A stretch of DNA of 40,055 bases, taken from positions 1 to 40,055 of the forward strand of contig NZ_NOJZ02000022.1 of assembly GCF_002251085.2 (NCBI RefSeq), read 5' to 3'. The notes below the pieces were generated by a model that worked only from the letters and a program-made list of their open reading frames with translations, was not told the origin of the DNA and ran no database searches. Made by a program: the position numbers and the translations under genes. Shown one piece after another: positions 32,782 through 40,055 of this stretch (position 1 is the stretch's first letter; each line of letters begins with the position of its first letter). This stretch comes from Romboutsia maritimum. GTDB taxonomy: Bacteria; Bacillota; Clostridia; Peptostreptococcales; Peptostreptococcaceae.

Positions 32782-33660
32782 CTAAAATCTTAGATATTTA
32801 CTTACATTTTGAATACGATTAGTATACTTTTTTAAGTATGCTTTATTTTTATTTATAAATCTTATAAAAATAAGGCAACCTATTATAAATAAAATAGCAC
32901 CTATTATAAAATATATAATAATATCATTTAAAGTCAGGTTCATTATATCCTTATTATTACTATAAGGATGTGATATTATAGACGGTAAGCTAACTATTAA
33001 ATTATTTAAAAAGTGAACCAGCATAGGTATTAAAATATTTTTATATTTTAAATATAATATACAATTAGCTATGCCAAATACTATTGCCCCAATTATACTC
33101 AAATTTGTATGAAGCATTCCAAATATTAAAGAAGATACTATCATTGATGTCCAAATGCTAAACTTTTTAGATAGCCTTTTAAATATAATTGCTCTAAATA
33201 TCAATTCTTCTACAATAGGAGCACTTATAACACTAAATAACATAGAAATAACAAGGTCTTTTACTGATAAAATTTCCTCTGCAGATTCATTTAAAAGTTC
33301 ATTAAATATATTAGGATTAATTAAATAAACTATTGCTAATAATAAAAATACCGTTCCCATAGAAAAACATATTTGAGTAAAAACTACAGATAATACTTCT
33401 TTTATATCAACTTTATTTTTAAAATCTTTATATAAAAATTTAAAATTATTTATAGTTACTCTAAACGAATAAATCAACATAATAAATAAAATAATATTAG
33501 TTCCTAAAGCTAATAAATTATCTTCCAAAAAACTGTCTATATCGCAAATTTTTAATGAATTTAATATTAGTCCTAAACCAATAAGTATAAAGATTGTAAT
33601 TATGTACATTAATAAAATTTGTATAATTTTTACTTCTTTAAATTTAATACTTGAATTCAA
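32782..33660 (-). CDS. CPBP/CAAX-type intramembrane protease (TTG start)
   Basis: 292 residues starting at TTG 33660, with AAAGGGGG eight bases upstream on the minus strand. Eight or so membrane helices. The Abi/CPBP motifs are intact: EELIFRAIIFKRL (motif 1, E-E-x-x-x-R), FGMLHTN (motif 2, F-x-x-x-H) and HFLNN (motif 3, H-x-x-x-N/B). Family members are Rce1-like glutamate intramembrane proteases, often linked to processing or immunity of peptide toxins. No bacteriocin gene adjoins it. Whether it affects the agr peptide 20 kb away is unknown. Confidence 0.9.
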   Translation of the reverse strand: MNSSIKFKEVKIIQILLMYIITIFILIGLGLILNSLKICDIDSFLEDNLLALGTNIILFIMLIYSFRVTINNFKFLYKDFKNKVDIKEVLSVVFTQICFSMGTVFLLLAIVYLINPNIFNELLNESAEEILSVKDLVISMLFSVISAPIVEELIFRAIIFKRLSKKFSIWTSMIVSSLIFGMLHTNLSIIGAIVFGIANCILYLKYKNILIPMLVHFLNNLIVSLPSIISHPYSNNKDIMNLTLNDIIIYFIIGAILFIIGCLIFIRFINKNKAYLKKYTNRIQNVSKYLRF

Positions 33661-33829
33661 AAACTATTCCCCCTTTAATATGTAAAATCGCTTTTAAAAA
33701 AATTCACTCTCATAATATTATTTATGTTTTATCTTGTCAGCTATACTAACTTTTTATGATAAATAAAAAAATCAAGGTATTATATCATATATATAAATTT
33801 GATATAGTTACCTTAACTTTTAATGTAAT

Positions 33830-34117
33830 CTACTTACATTTTTCTTCCCATTTCTTTAATTTACATTTATAAATGTGTTCTACATCAACATTGTCATTTA
33901 CCTGACTTATAATAGAACTTGCAACTATTATTACATCCAAACATTCTTCTATTACATCTTCTTTAGTTTTATTTTTATACTCACATCCATTAGCTTTTAC
34001 ATAACTAAGAATTGCCTCTGAAACTTCTCCATTTTCTTCTGATAATTTTAAAGCTCTTTCTATTAATGTTTTACTATCTAATGCTGTTAATTTTTTTATA
34101 ACATTAAAATCAATCAT
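33830..34117 (-). CDS. MazG-like nucleotide pyrophosphohydrolase
   Basis: 95 residues, all helical. The metal-binding signature of all-alpha NTP pyrophosphatases is visible: LSEENGEVSEA (E-E-x-x-E) and VIEECLDVIIVA (E-x-x-D). Single-domain MazG-like proteins hydrolyse (d)NTPs or aberrant nucleotides to monophosphate and pyrophosphate. GAGGAG nine bases from the ATG on the minus strand. Monocistronic; context does not specify substrate. Confidence 0.85.
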   Translation of the reverse strand: MIDFNVIKKLTALDSKTLIERALKLSEENGEVSEAILSYVKANGCEYKNKTKEDVIEECLDVIIVASSIISQVNDNVDVEHIYKCKLKKWEEKCK

Positions 34118-34336
34118 AATATATATCTCCTCAATATTTAAATTTATTATTCAATAGGTATTAATAAAAACAAATTTAACCATATTATATATAAAAATCA
34201 AATAAATGTAAAATTTCTAATTAAATAAAATCACTTATTTAAAAATTAAATAAAAACAATTGATATTTTTTTATTAAGTAGTAAAATCAAATTATGTTAA
34301 AATTTATTTTATTATAATTTGATAAGGAGAAAAATA

Positions 34337-34549
34337 TTGAAAATAAGTGAAATTAAGATAGTATTTATTAACGGAAATGAAAAAATAATTGATAAAAATA
34401 GTATTAAAAACTTCTACTCTCTAATAAACTGGATGAATTCATTTAATAATAATGATTCTGTTGCTACATTAACTTTATCTGGTAGAGATTTAGGAAGTAC
34501 TTTTTCAGTAAGTAAATATACAATTAAGTCCATTGAACCTTTAAAATAA
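34337..34549 (+). CDS. Small protein, unknown (TTG start)
   Basis: 70 residues from TTG 34337, chosen because AAGGAG (34324-34329) is seven bases upstream; an earlier in-frame TTG at 34319 precedes that site. The product (KISEIKIVFINGNEKIID, later TLTLSGRDLGSTFSVSKYTI) is beta-rich and soluble, with no Cys or membrane segment. No family recognised. It ends at a terminator shared with the convergent zinc-ribbon gene. Confidence 0.55.
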   Translation: MKISEIKIVFINGNEKIIDKNSIKNFYSLINWMNSFNNNDSVATLTLSGRDLGSTFSVSKYTIKSIEPLK

Positions 34550-34602
34550 AATAAAATAAAAGCACACAGCCTTTTAATAAGACGTGTGCTTTTATTTTAT
34601 TT
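34550..34602. terminator. Bidirectional terminator
   Basis: AATAAAAGCACAC (34555-34567) and GTGTGCTTTTATT (34584-34596) pair perfectly, and the pairing extends outward through AT-rich flanks. Confidence 0.8.
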
Positions 34603-34878
34603 TAAATTATCTAAATAACGATTAAAATTGTTACTTCCACAAGTAGGACACGTTGTTGAAACTCTTACATTGTAATCTCCACTACATGTAGTAATTGGTT
34701 CAGATGTAGCTTCTACTATAACTTCATGATTATCCTTATCGTATACTTTTCCATCTTGAGTAAAAACCTCTACATCACATGTATATACTTTTTTTTCACC
34801 TTTATGTGGTTTTTTATATTCCACATCAAAAATAGATTGACAACTCCAACATTTAAAACCTTTATACAACTTAAACAT
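34597..34878 (-). CDS. Small zinc-ribbon protein
   Basis: 93 residues with two CxxC knuckles, FKCWSCQS near the start and TTCPTCGSN near the end, plus two further Cys (YTCDVEV and TTCSGDY). The arrangement suggests one zinc ribbon formed by the terminal pairs around a beta-rich insert. The ribosome site on the minus strand (AAAGG) is only two bases from the ATG, unusually close, so initiation may be weak or begin at the TTG three codons on. Function unknown; such ribbons often bind nucleic acid or partner proteins. Confidence 0.65.
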   Translation of the reverse strand: MFKLYKGFKCWSCQSIFDVEYKKPHKGEKKVYTCDVEVFTQDGKVYDKDNHEVIVEATSEPITTCSGDYNVRVSTTCPTCGSNNFNRYLDNLK

Positions 34879-34968
34879 CGCCTTTCACACATTTTAATAT
34901 ATTATTAAGTTTATCTTAATAAATTTCTATATCTTAACATATGAAACCTTCTTAAATATCTAAATTAA

Positions 34969-36498
34969 TTATTTCCAATACTCAGTTTCTATTCCTATAT
35001 CCTCAGATACAAACTTCTTTCCATCTGTTTTTTCATAGTGATCTAATACCTTTAAAATTATCTTTCTACCTACTATGAGTATTGGTATATTGGCATAAAC
35101 AACCATTATATTTACCATATCTGATATATACCACACATTACCAAGCTCTAGCCCTGCTAAAACACATAAAACCCCAAATGGAACAAATATTATTGAACCT
35201 AATCCTCTTATTACCATTATAAACTTATTATCTCTTGTTATACGATTTGCTGATATTTCTGCAAATAATACAAGACCTATCAATGTTGTAAATGCAAACA
35301 TTGCATAGCATAATGATAATATTGCATTTATAAAGCTATCCCATCCAACTCCTGGAACCAAATGTGCAACAGAAGTTGTATAAACTGTTATTTTTGATTC
35401 TCTTACAGCTTCCCATGCTACACCAGCTTCACCAGTCCATATATGAGCCATTACTATTAAAAATCCTGTCATAGTGCATATTATCATAGTATCTAAAAAT
35501 ACTCCTATAGCTTGAATAAATCCTTGCTCACATGGATGGTCATTTTCACATGTTGAAGCTGCCATAGTTATAGTACCTTGACCAGCTTCATTAGACATTA
35601 GACCTCTTTTTACACCATGAGCTAAGCACATACCAAATCCGCCTCCAAATATTGCCTCTGGGGTAAACGCACCCTTAAATACCGATATGAAGAAAAATGG
35701 TATTAAACGAGCATTTATAAGTATAATAGATATTACAATTAATCCATATACACAAGCCATTATTGGAACTAATTTATCAGTTACTCTAGTAACACCTTTT
35801 ATTCCTCCAAATACTGTAAGTGCTACAGAAATTATTATACATATACCAATTACATAATATACTATTGATTGTCTATCATATGTTTGATGAGTTATATTCT
35901 CAATAGTTGAGGCTAAAGAAGTGTATAAATTAAAAGTTTGACCTGGTAAATTAAATAATGCATAAATTATAAATATACATGATAAAAATATTCCTACCCA
36001 ACATTTATTTCCAAATATTTTTCTACCGTAAAATGGAAGTCCTCCTACAAATTCTTTATCTTTTCTTTCTTTAAATAATTGTGCAAGAACAGCTTCTGAA
36101 AATGCTATAGACATTCCAAAGAAAGCAGATACCCACATCCAAAATATAGCACCTGGACCTCCTACTGACACTGCATAAGTTACACCTATAATATTTCCTG
36201 GACCTATTCTCATGGCAGAACTAAGTAAAAAAGCTGCAAATGGACTTATACCTATATCTCCCGTCTTCTTTTTTAAAATACTCTTTAATCCTGTTTTAAA
36301 TCTTCTTACTTGAACAAATTTTGTTTTAAATGAAAAATATATACCCGTTCCAACAAGCAGTAAAATAGAAAATGCAAAGTTACCTAATATTGGGATATTA
36401 GTATACCATTCAAAATTTGTTGGAAAATTCCACATGAAGTCTGATATAGGAACTATAAATTCAAAAAAGTTATTAACACTATTGAACAAGCTTTCCAA
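34969..36498 (-). CDS. Alanine/glycine:cation symporter (AGCS family, TTG start)
   Basis: 509 residues from TTG 36498, with AAAGGGGG seven bases upstream. Ten to eleven membrane helices. AGCS family signatures: FKTKFVQVRRF after the first helix, ISPFAAFLLSSAMRIGPGNI, KEFVGGLPFYGRKI, GFGMCLAHGVKRGLMSNEAG and GQGTITMAASTCENDHPCEQ. Transports alanine or glycine with Na+ or H+. The protein ends in a soluble tail. Monocistronic; no regulator site was recognised. Confidence 0.94.
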   Translation of the reverse strand: MESLFNSVNNFFEFIVPISDFMWNFPTNFEWYTNIPILGNFAFSILLLVGTGIYFSFKTKFVQVRRFKTGLKSILKKKTGDIGISPFAAFLLSSAMRIGPGNIIGVTYAVSVGGPGAIFWMWVSAFFGMSIAFSEAVLAQLFKERKDKEFVGGLPFYGRKIFGNKCWVGIFLSCIFIIYALFNLPGQTFNLYTSLASTIENITHQTYDRQSIVYYVIGICIIISVALTVFGGIKGVTRVTDKLVPIMACVYGLIVISIILINARLIPFFFISVFKGAFTPEAIFGGGFGMCLAHGVKRGLMSNEAGQGTITMAASTCENDHPCEQGFIQAIGVFLDTMIICTMTGFLIVMAHIWTGEAGVAWEAVRESKITVYTTSVAHLVPGVGWDSFINAILSLCYAMFAFTTLIGLVLFAEISANRITRDNKFIMVIRGLGSIIFVPFGVLCVLAGLELGNVWYISDMVNIMVVYANIPILIVGRKIILKVLDHYEKTDGKKFVSEDIGIETEYWK

Positions 36499-36613
36499 AT
36501 ATTTTCCCCCTTTGTAAGCATATAAAAATATACTTTTTTATAATATATGCTCGCATTGTTAATTTTATAATTTTTTTAATATTTTCATATGAGTAAAATA
36601 TATTACTATAAAA

Positions 36614-36657
36614 TTAAAAAACACGATAATGCTCATTTGCATAATCGTGTTTTTATT
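36614..36657 (-). terminator. Terminator of the chitin-binding-type gene
   Basis: AAAAACACGATAATGC and GCATAATCGTGTTTTT pair with one internal mismatch around TCATTT, followed on the minus strand by a T-run. It separates the secreted-protein gene from the symporter gene. Confidence 0.75.
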
Positions 36658-36676
36658 TTATGTATAAATAATACTG

Positions 36677-37099
36677 TTAATTTAAATTTTCCCAAACATA
36701 TGTTGTTGTAGGAGATAATTTAGAATGATCTACTTTACATTCATAAACTTTGTTTTCATACATTACTATATCACCTACAGAGTACTTTGTACTTTTTTCC
36801 CACTTAGGAATCTCTACTTTATTCCAAACGTACTTTATCGTAGGAGATAATCTTGAATGATCTACTTTGCATATATAAATATTTCCGTTATATACAATTT
36901 TATCACCTACAAAGTATTTTGTATTGCTTTTCCATTTAGTAACTTTACTTAATTTTGTTTCAGTTAAATTAACTACCTTATTAACAGTATAATTGTTATT
37001 AGCCTTAGTTTCTACTTTGGTAGCTGCACTTACACTATTAGTTCCTGCAATCGTTAATATTGTAGCTGCTGCTAATGCATATATTCTTCTTGATTTCAT
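36677..37099 (-). CDS. Secreted protein with two carbohydrate-binding (CBM5/12-like) modules
   Basis: 140 residues. Signal peptide KSRRIYALAAATILTIAGT with cleavage near NSVSAA. After a short linker come two repeats of about 42 residues, each with W-x-x-x-x-x-Y-x-V-G-D-x-V-x-Y-x-x-x-x-Y-x-C: WKSNTKYFVGDKIVYNG and WEKSTKYSVGDIVMYEN, each ending with DHS-R/K-LSPT then YVW. This is the chitin-binding type 3 pattern found on chitinases, here without a catalytic domain. It may bind the cell's own wall or host glycans, or be an adaptor. TAGGGGGAA precedes the ATG. Confidence 0.82.
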   Translation of the reverse strand: MKSRRIYALAAATILTIAGTNSVSAATKVETKANNNYTVNKVVNLTETKLSKVTKWKSNTKYFVGDKIVYNGNIYICKVDHSRLSPTIKYVWNKVEIPKWEKSTKYSVGDIVMYENKVYECKVDHSKLSPTTTYVWENLN

Positions 37100-37288
37100 G
37101 GATAAATTCCCCCTAAAATAATATTTTTAGAAAATCTGTTATATCAATAACTTCGCATGTTCAAGATGTCTAAATATAAAACATATTTATTCTATTCCTT
37201 TGATTTAAATCATTTACCCTCAACAAAACCATATCATACGTGCTTAAATTAATCAATATATAATCTGTATCACAAGCACAAATAAAAT

Positions 37289-37314
37289 ACCGCATCACTC
37301 ATTTGTGATACGGT
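37289..37314 (-). terminator. Terminator after the bacteriohemerythrin gene, similar to one at 38956
   Basis: ACCGCATCAC (37289-37298) pairs with GTGATACGGT (37305-37314); on the minus strand a T-rich run follows. GTATCACAA at 37267-37275 offers a competing partner for the same arm. The arm AACCGTATCACAA is shared with the hairpin at 38956-38983. Confidence 0.6.
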
Positions 37315-37338
37315 TAAACATACTTTATATGTGAAGCT

Positions 37339-37374
37339 TATTTATATTTATATTTGTATTTGTATTTATATCTA
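37339..37374. repeat. Six-base tandem repeat (TATTTR)n
   Basis: Six consecutive units of TATTTA or TATTTG (the last TATCTA) lie just downstream of the hemerythrin gene. Likely simple-sequence slippage. Confidence 0.6.
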
Positions 37375-37385
37375 TTTTTCTTTAA

Positions 37386-37793
37386 TTATTTAGTATTATT
37401 TCTTATATGTGCTGCCACCTTAACATCTTCTCTTTTTATATGGTTAATTATCCAGTTTCCAACTTTACTATTAACTTCACCAACTAAAACAATACTTGGT
37501 CCATTTGCTAAAATCTTTTCACGTATGCTTTCAACAGTATCTATAAAACTTTGATGGTACTTTTTATGATTATTGTAATCAGGGTAGTTATATTTTTTTT
37601 GCAAAACTTCTTCATGTGCAAAATGAGTTTTTGTATAAGAAGATAAAAAGTTTACTGTTTTTTCTATTTCAGCTCTACCCTTACCTGTACTACAAGCTTC
37701 TAACAAATTATTGATTGCTTTTATCAATTCTTTATGTTCTGTATCAATTTGCATGTTACCTGTTTGTAAATCATTAGACCAGTTATATGCCAT
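37386..37793 (-). CDS. Bacteriohemerythrin
   Basis: 135 residues. A four-helix di-iron oxygen-binding protein. Ligands are all present: H20 (QIDTEHKEL), H57 and E61 (THFAHEEV), H76 and H80 (NNHKKYHQS), H118 and D123 (NHIKREDV). The start MAYNWSNDLQTGNMQIDTEH is typical of bacterial single-domain hemerythrins. In anaerobes it may bind or deliver O2 for detoxification. Strong AGGAGGA ribosome site. Monocistronic. Confidence 0.95.
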   Translation of the reverse strand: MAYNWSNDLQTGNMQIDTEHKELIKAINNLLEACSTGKGRAEIEKTVNFLSSYTKTHFAHEEVLQKKYNYPDYNNHKKYHQSFIDTVESIREKILANGPSIVLVGEVNSKVGNWIINHIKREDVKVAAHIRNNTK

Positions 37794-37928
37794 CTTTTGT
37801 CCTCCTAAAATATGTCCCTATTGAAGTATTTTTTTTAATATTAATAAAAATAATACCATCATATTCCACTAAAGTCAAACTTAATTTATACGTTATTTAT
37901 TATATCGTTCATATATTAAGTTCAACAG

Positions 37929-37957
37929 AAAAATCCCCGACATTTCTGCCGAGGACT
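37929..37957 (-). terminator. Terminator of the pentapeptide-repeat gene
   Basis: On the minus strand TCCTCGGCA, loop GAAA, TGTCGGGGA, then TTTTTC: a nine-pair GC-rich stem (two G-U) with a stable tetraloop. Confidence 0.85.
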
Positions 37958-37982
37958 TCAATTATAAAAGATTATTAATATT

Positions 37983-38639
37983 TTATATAAGACCTTCTGA
38001 TTGATAAGTTTTTAAAAGCTTAATTATATAACTTAATGTACAGAAATCCTTATCTACGTTTTCTTTAATAAGGTTAAATCCTTTTATTAGAGTTGCTTCA
38101 TCAAAACTATCTAAAAGTATCATCATACTTATAGGGCTAACACCACCAGTTTTTACATCTAATACTCTTGCAAACTTTATATACTCATTAGTCATTGCAG
38201 CTTTAACAGCATTTTCAAGTTCTTCACTAATCTCTAATTCTGGCATTTCCTCAAATATTTTAACATCTTCATTTGATAAATTTAAATTAATTGCTTTATC
38301 TATATCTGTAGATACAAATATAACATTTTTAAATTCTGCTCCTTTAAAATCTACACCTTCTAAATTCACTGAATCAAATACTGTATTTTCAAATTTAACT
38401 TGTTTAAACTTACTCTTTTTAAAATTTGTGGCAACAAATTCAGCAGATTCAAATGTACATTCATAAAAATCACATGATTTAAATTGTGCACCTCTAAAGC
38501 TTGTATAATTAAAATTAGAGCTTGAAAAATCACAATTATAACAATTGCTTCTTCTTAAATCTTTGTACATAAAATTCTTATTTATTTTTTTTATATTATT
38601 ATAGTTAAACTTATCATTTGGTCTTTTGCTTATAGCCAT
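37983..38639 (-). CDS. Pentapeptide-repeat protein
   Basis: 218 residues from ATG 38639; GGAGG is five bases upstream, and an earlier in-frame ATG at 38651 overlaps that site. Residues about 25-115 hold around 15-18 pentapeptide repeats A/S-D/N-L/F-x-x (for example CDFSSSNFNYTSFRGAQFKS and CDFYECTFESAEFVATNFKK), predicted to form a right-handed quadrilateral beta-helix. The C-terminal about 100 residues are helical (ISEELENAVKAAMTNEYIKF). Some such proteins protect gyrase by DNA mimicry (Qnr, MfpA), but this one is less acidic and has an extra domain, so function is open. Confidence 0.85.
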   Translation of the reverse strand: MAISKRPNDKFNYNNIKKINKNFMYKDLRRSNCYNCDFSSSNFNYTSFRGAQFKSCDFYECTFESAEFVATNFKKSKFKQVKFENTVFDSVNLEGVDFKGAEFKNVIFVSTDIDKAINLNLSNEDVKIFEEMPELEISEELENAVKAAMTNEYIKFARVLDVKTGGVSPISMMILLDSFDEATLIKGFNLIKENVDKDFCTLSYIIKLLKTYQSEGLI

Positions 38640-38708
38640 ACTTACCTCCATCTAAAATAGATTATATTTTAGTTCATTATATTCTTATTTTTATTTTAAT
38701 AATATCTA

Positions 38709-38832
38709 ATAAAAAACTCTTGTATCAAAAGATATAAGAGTTTGATTTTATACTTTATTGGTTGCAAGCTTCTAGATTCTCCACTCACAGGTATTGTGTT
38801 ATTTTATTTCTTATACTTCAGAATAACATACA
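38709..38832 (-). ncRNA. Candidate small RNA (about 124 nt)
   Basis: On the minus strand an extended -10 promoter (TG-C-TATAAT, at 38847-38839) is followed about 90 bases later by a strong terminator (13-bp stem 38714-38726 / 38731-38743, AAAA/TTTT loop, then six T). The predicted transcript has no credible ORF. It contains a small stem (GTTATT / AATAAC) and a GC-richer unpaired stretch ACCTGTGAGTGGAGAATC. The -35 region is poor. Could also be a 3' fragment of an unrecognised leader. Confidence 0.4.
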
Positions 38833-38955
38833 AAATATATTATAGCAAATTTATTTTGTATATATTTATTCTCCTATTTCTTTTTTCTTAAGTAAATAAA
38901 ATATAATATGTTTTATTTATATCTTAATATTAGGCGTGATGTTTTACAAGTGAAA

Positions 38956-38983
38956 AACCGTATCATTTACTTGTGATACGGTT
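38956..38983 (-). terminator. Terminator of the YvlD-like gene
   Basis: AACCGTATCA (38956-38965) pairs perfectly with TGATACGGTT (38974-38983); on the minus strand TTTTTC follows. Sequence is closely related to the hairpin at 37289-37314. Confidence 0.7.
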
Positions 38984-39034
38984 CTTCATTAATATACAAA
39001 TGAAATTATTTTCACTAACTTATTATCTTACCAG

Positions 39035-39060
39035 AACTTTTCAAATGCATTTGAAAAGTT
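39035..39060. repeat. Perfect 26-base palindrome
   Basis: AACTTTTCAAATG followed directly by its complement CATTTGAAAAGTT; no spacer. A T-run follows only on the plus strand (TTTTAATATTTT). It may form a cruciform or a short hairpin, or be a protein-binding site, just after the YvlD-like gene's end. Confidence 0.55.
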
Positions 39061-39093
39061 TTAATATTTTAGTTTATTAATACATTTTCTTTA

Positions 39094-39462
39094 TTACATA
39101 GCTCTAGCAGGAAATATTGCATCTAAAATTCCAATAACTATAGCTGCTAATATTGATCCTATAATAGATACACTCATATTAGGAACTAAAAACTGTGCCA
39201 CGTATATTATTATCACTGCAATTACAAATCCTTTTATTCCTTTTCCAAAAGGAGATGCATCAACTCCCATAAGTGATTCTACTAAAAAATCTAATCCGGA
39301 TATTACAATAGCAGCTATTAAATATGACCATATTCCATTGATTATAAATCCTGGAGTTACAATTGATGTTATTTTTAAAATAATTGCAACTAATATGAAT
39401 CTTCCTATCCATCTTATTAAACTACCATTGTTTTCTCTTTTTTTATCATTATCATCTTCCAT
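39094..39462 (-). CDS. YvlD/DUF360 (phage holin family 4-like) membrane protein
   Basis: 122 residues with four hydrophobic helices. The layout (WIGRFILVAIILKITSIVTP, SYLIAAIVISGLDFLVESL, IKGFVIAVIIIYVAQFLVP, IIGSILAAIVIGILDAIFP) and the end FPARAM match the YvlD family often misnamed as phage holins. Role unknown; in Bacillus yvlD-like genes belong to envelope-stress regulons. AAAGGAG ahead of the ATG. Confidence 0.82.
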   Translation of the reverse strand: MEDDNDKKRENNGSLIRWIGRFILVAIILKITSIVTPGFIINGIWSYLIAAIVISGLDFLVESLMGVDASPFGKGIKGFVIAVIIIYVAQFLVPNMSVSIIGSILAAIVIGILDAIFPARAM

Positions 39463-39756
39463 AAAATCTACTCCTTTAATAAAGTAATAGTTTATTTGTT
39501 TTGCACAAAGTTTTTTAGCTTATTATCTAATTAATTTGTAATTATTAAATAATATATTTCTAACTAAATCCTCAGTAACAGTTAAATAATTAGATATACA
39601 TAATAAATAAAGATATATACATTTATCTCTTATATTTATTTTTTTATCTTACAGTTATATTGACCACTATATTCAATAATATTCAATTTTATACAATTAA
39701 TCTAAATTAGAGGATAATGTATTCTTTTTCTATTAAATCATCATCCCTTAAATTTT

Positions 39757-40055
39757 TTAAAATTCATCTTCATATTCTTTAAAAAACTCATAATATGTAC
39801 GTACATTCCCTAATTTTGTCCACTTTTTTATATCAACTGGACTTTCATCAAGATCATATATTTTAGCTCCTCTTAAAGCAAGTATAAATGGTGAATGTGT
39901 TGATATGATGAACTGGCATCCCAAAAATCGTGTAGCATCTTCAATAAATTTAACCAACTCTACCTGACGTTTTGGAGAAAGACTATTTTCAGGCTCATCT
40001 AATATATATAATCCATTTTCTCCTATCTTTTCAATAAAATATCGAAATGCATTTT
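39757..40055 (-). CDS. AAA-family ATPase (OLD/RecF-like), C-terminal part only
   Basis: The 5' end lies beyond the window; the reading frame is open to the edge. Visible residues contain Walker B and signature region GLYILDEPENSLSPKRQVEL and the H-loop QFIISTHSPFILAL, followed by a short C-terminal tail ending KEYEDEF. This is the pattern of ABC/SMC-like stand-alone ATPases annotated as AAA_15/AAA_21 or predicted ATP-binding proteins. An internal Met at 39957 is not the true start. Some relatives act in phage defence or toxin systems; nothing here shows which. Confidence 0.85.
   Translation of the reverse strand, partial: NAFRYFIEKIGENGLYILDEPENSLSPKRQVELVKFIEDATRFLGCQFIISTHSPFILALRGAKIYDLDESPVDIKKWTKLGNVRTYYEFFKEYEDEF

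Larger units (their letters stand above)
38640..39093. other. 454-base gap containing a probable small RNA and two hairpins
   Basis: Holds a promoter-terminator pair on the minus strand (38709-38844), a terminator at 38956-38983 and a perfect 26-base palindrome at 39035-39060. No protein-coding frame with a ribosome site and start codon was found. Confidence 0.5.

Noticed and set aside
1..40055. tRNA genes, rRNA genes or CRISPR arrays
   Set aside because: No GC-rich cloverleaf or rRNA stretches and no regularly spaced repeats of 25-40 bases were seen on either strand.

Overview
The window is about 40 kb of very AT-rich chromosome from a low-GC, endospore-forming Firmicute. The spore genes spoVS and an SspH-type small acid-soluble protein, a clostridial agr locus whose AgrD resembles those of C. 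perfringens and C. botulinum, strong GGAGG ribosome sites, and several TTG/GTG starts all point to Clostridia. The gene content fits Peptostreptococcaceae best (the Clostridioides / Paeniclostridium / Romboutsia group), but that placement is inference from memory of family content, not from a search. I saw no rRNA, tRNA or CRISPR array.

Left third (1-13.4 kb, all rightward): the tail of an IS3/IS150-type transposase; a VanY-like D,D-carboxypeptidase; the potassium operon kdpA-kdpB-kdpC-kdpD, with no kdpE anywhere in the window; a CorA-type magnesium channel; and a complete peptide quorum-sensing locus in the order agrA-agrC-agrB-agrD. agrB has its own consensus promoter. The 47-residue agrD predicts a thiolactone signal built on C-T-W-F-N. 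Directly behind agrD lies a protein with the body of a radical-SAM barrel but without the iron-sulfur cysteines.

Middle (13.5-24.9 kb): a lone leftward phage-type integrase; a GNAT acetyltransferase coupled to a leucine-rich-repeat protein; an HesB-like protein with a Cys-rich tail; trmB; a secreted LRR protein whose ribosome site is locked in a long leader hairpin; small membrane and helical proteins; spoVS and sspH; a XerC/D-like recombinase; lexA, whose promoter overlaps an SOS box; deoD; and a tiny unknown gene.

Right part (24.9-40 kb, mostly leftward): an overlapping MotA/MotB-like pair resembling the ZorA-ZorB motor of Zorya defence but without Zorya effectors; a DUF218 (YdcF-like) protein; unknown membrane proteins; a patatin-like phospholipase; a DUF998 protein; a diguanylate cyclase; a CPBP/CAAX protease; a MazG-like pyrophosphohydrolase; a zinc-ribbon protein; an alanine/glycine:cation symporter; a secreted protein with two chitin-binding-type modules; bacteriohemerythrin; a pentapeptide-repeat protein; a probable small RNA; a YvlD-family membrane protein; and the 3' end of an AAA ATPase cut by the window edge.

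Most genes are single units bounded by good intrinsic terminators, many bidirectional between convergent genes. The clear multi-gene units are kdpABCD, agrAC plus agrBD, GNAT-LRR, and the motor pair. The most promising places for something undescribed are the cysteine-free radical-SAM-like gene beside agrD, the orphan ZorAB-like motor, the leader upstream of the 17.9 kb LRR gene, and the promoter-terminator pair near 38.7-38.8 kb.
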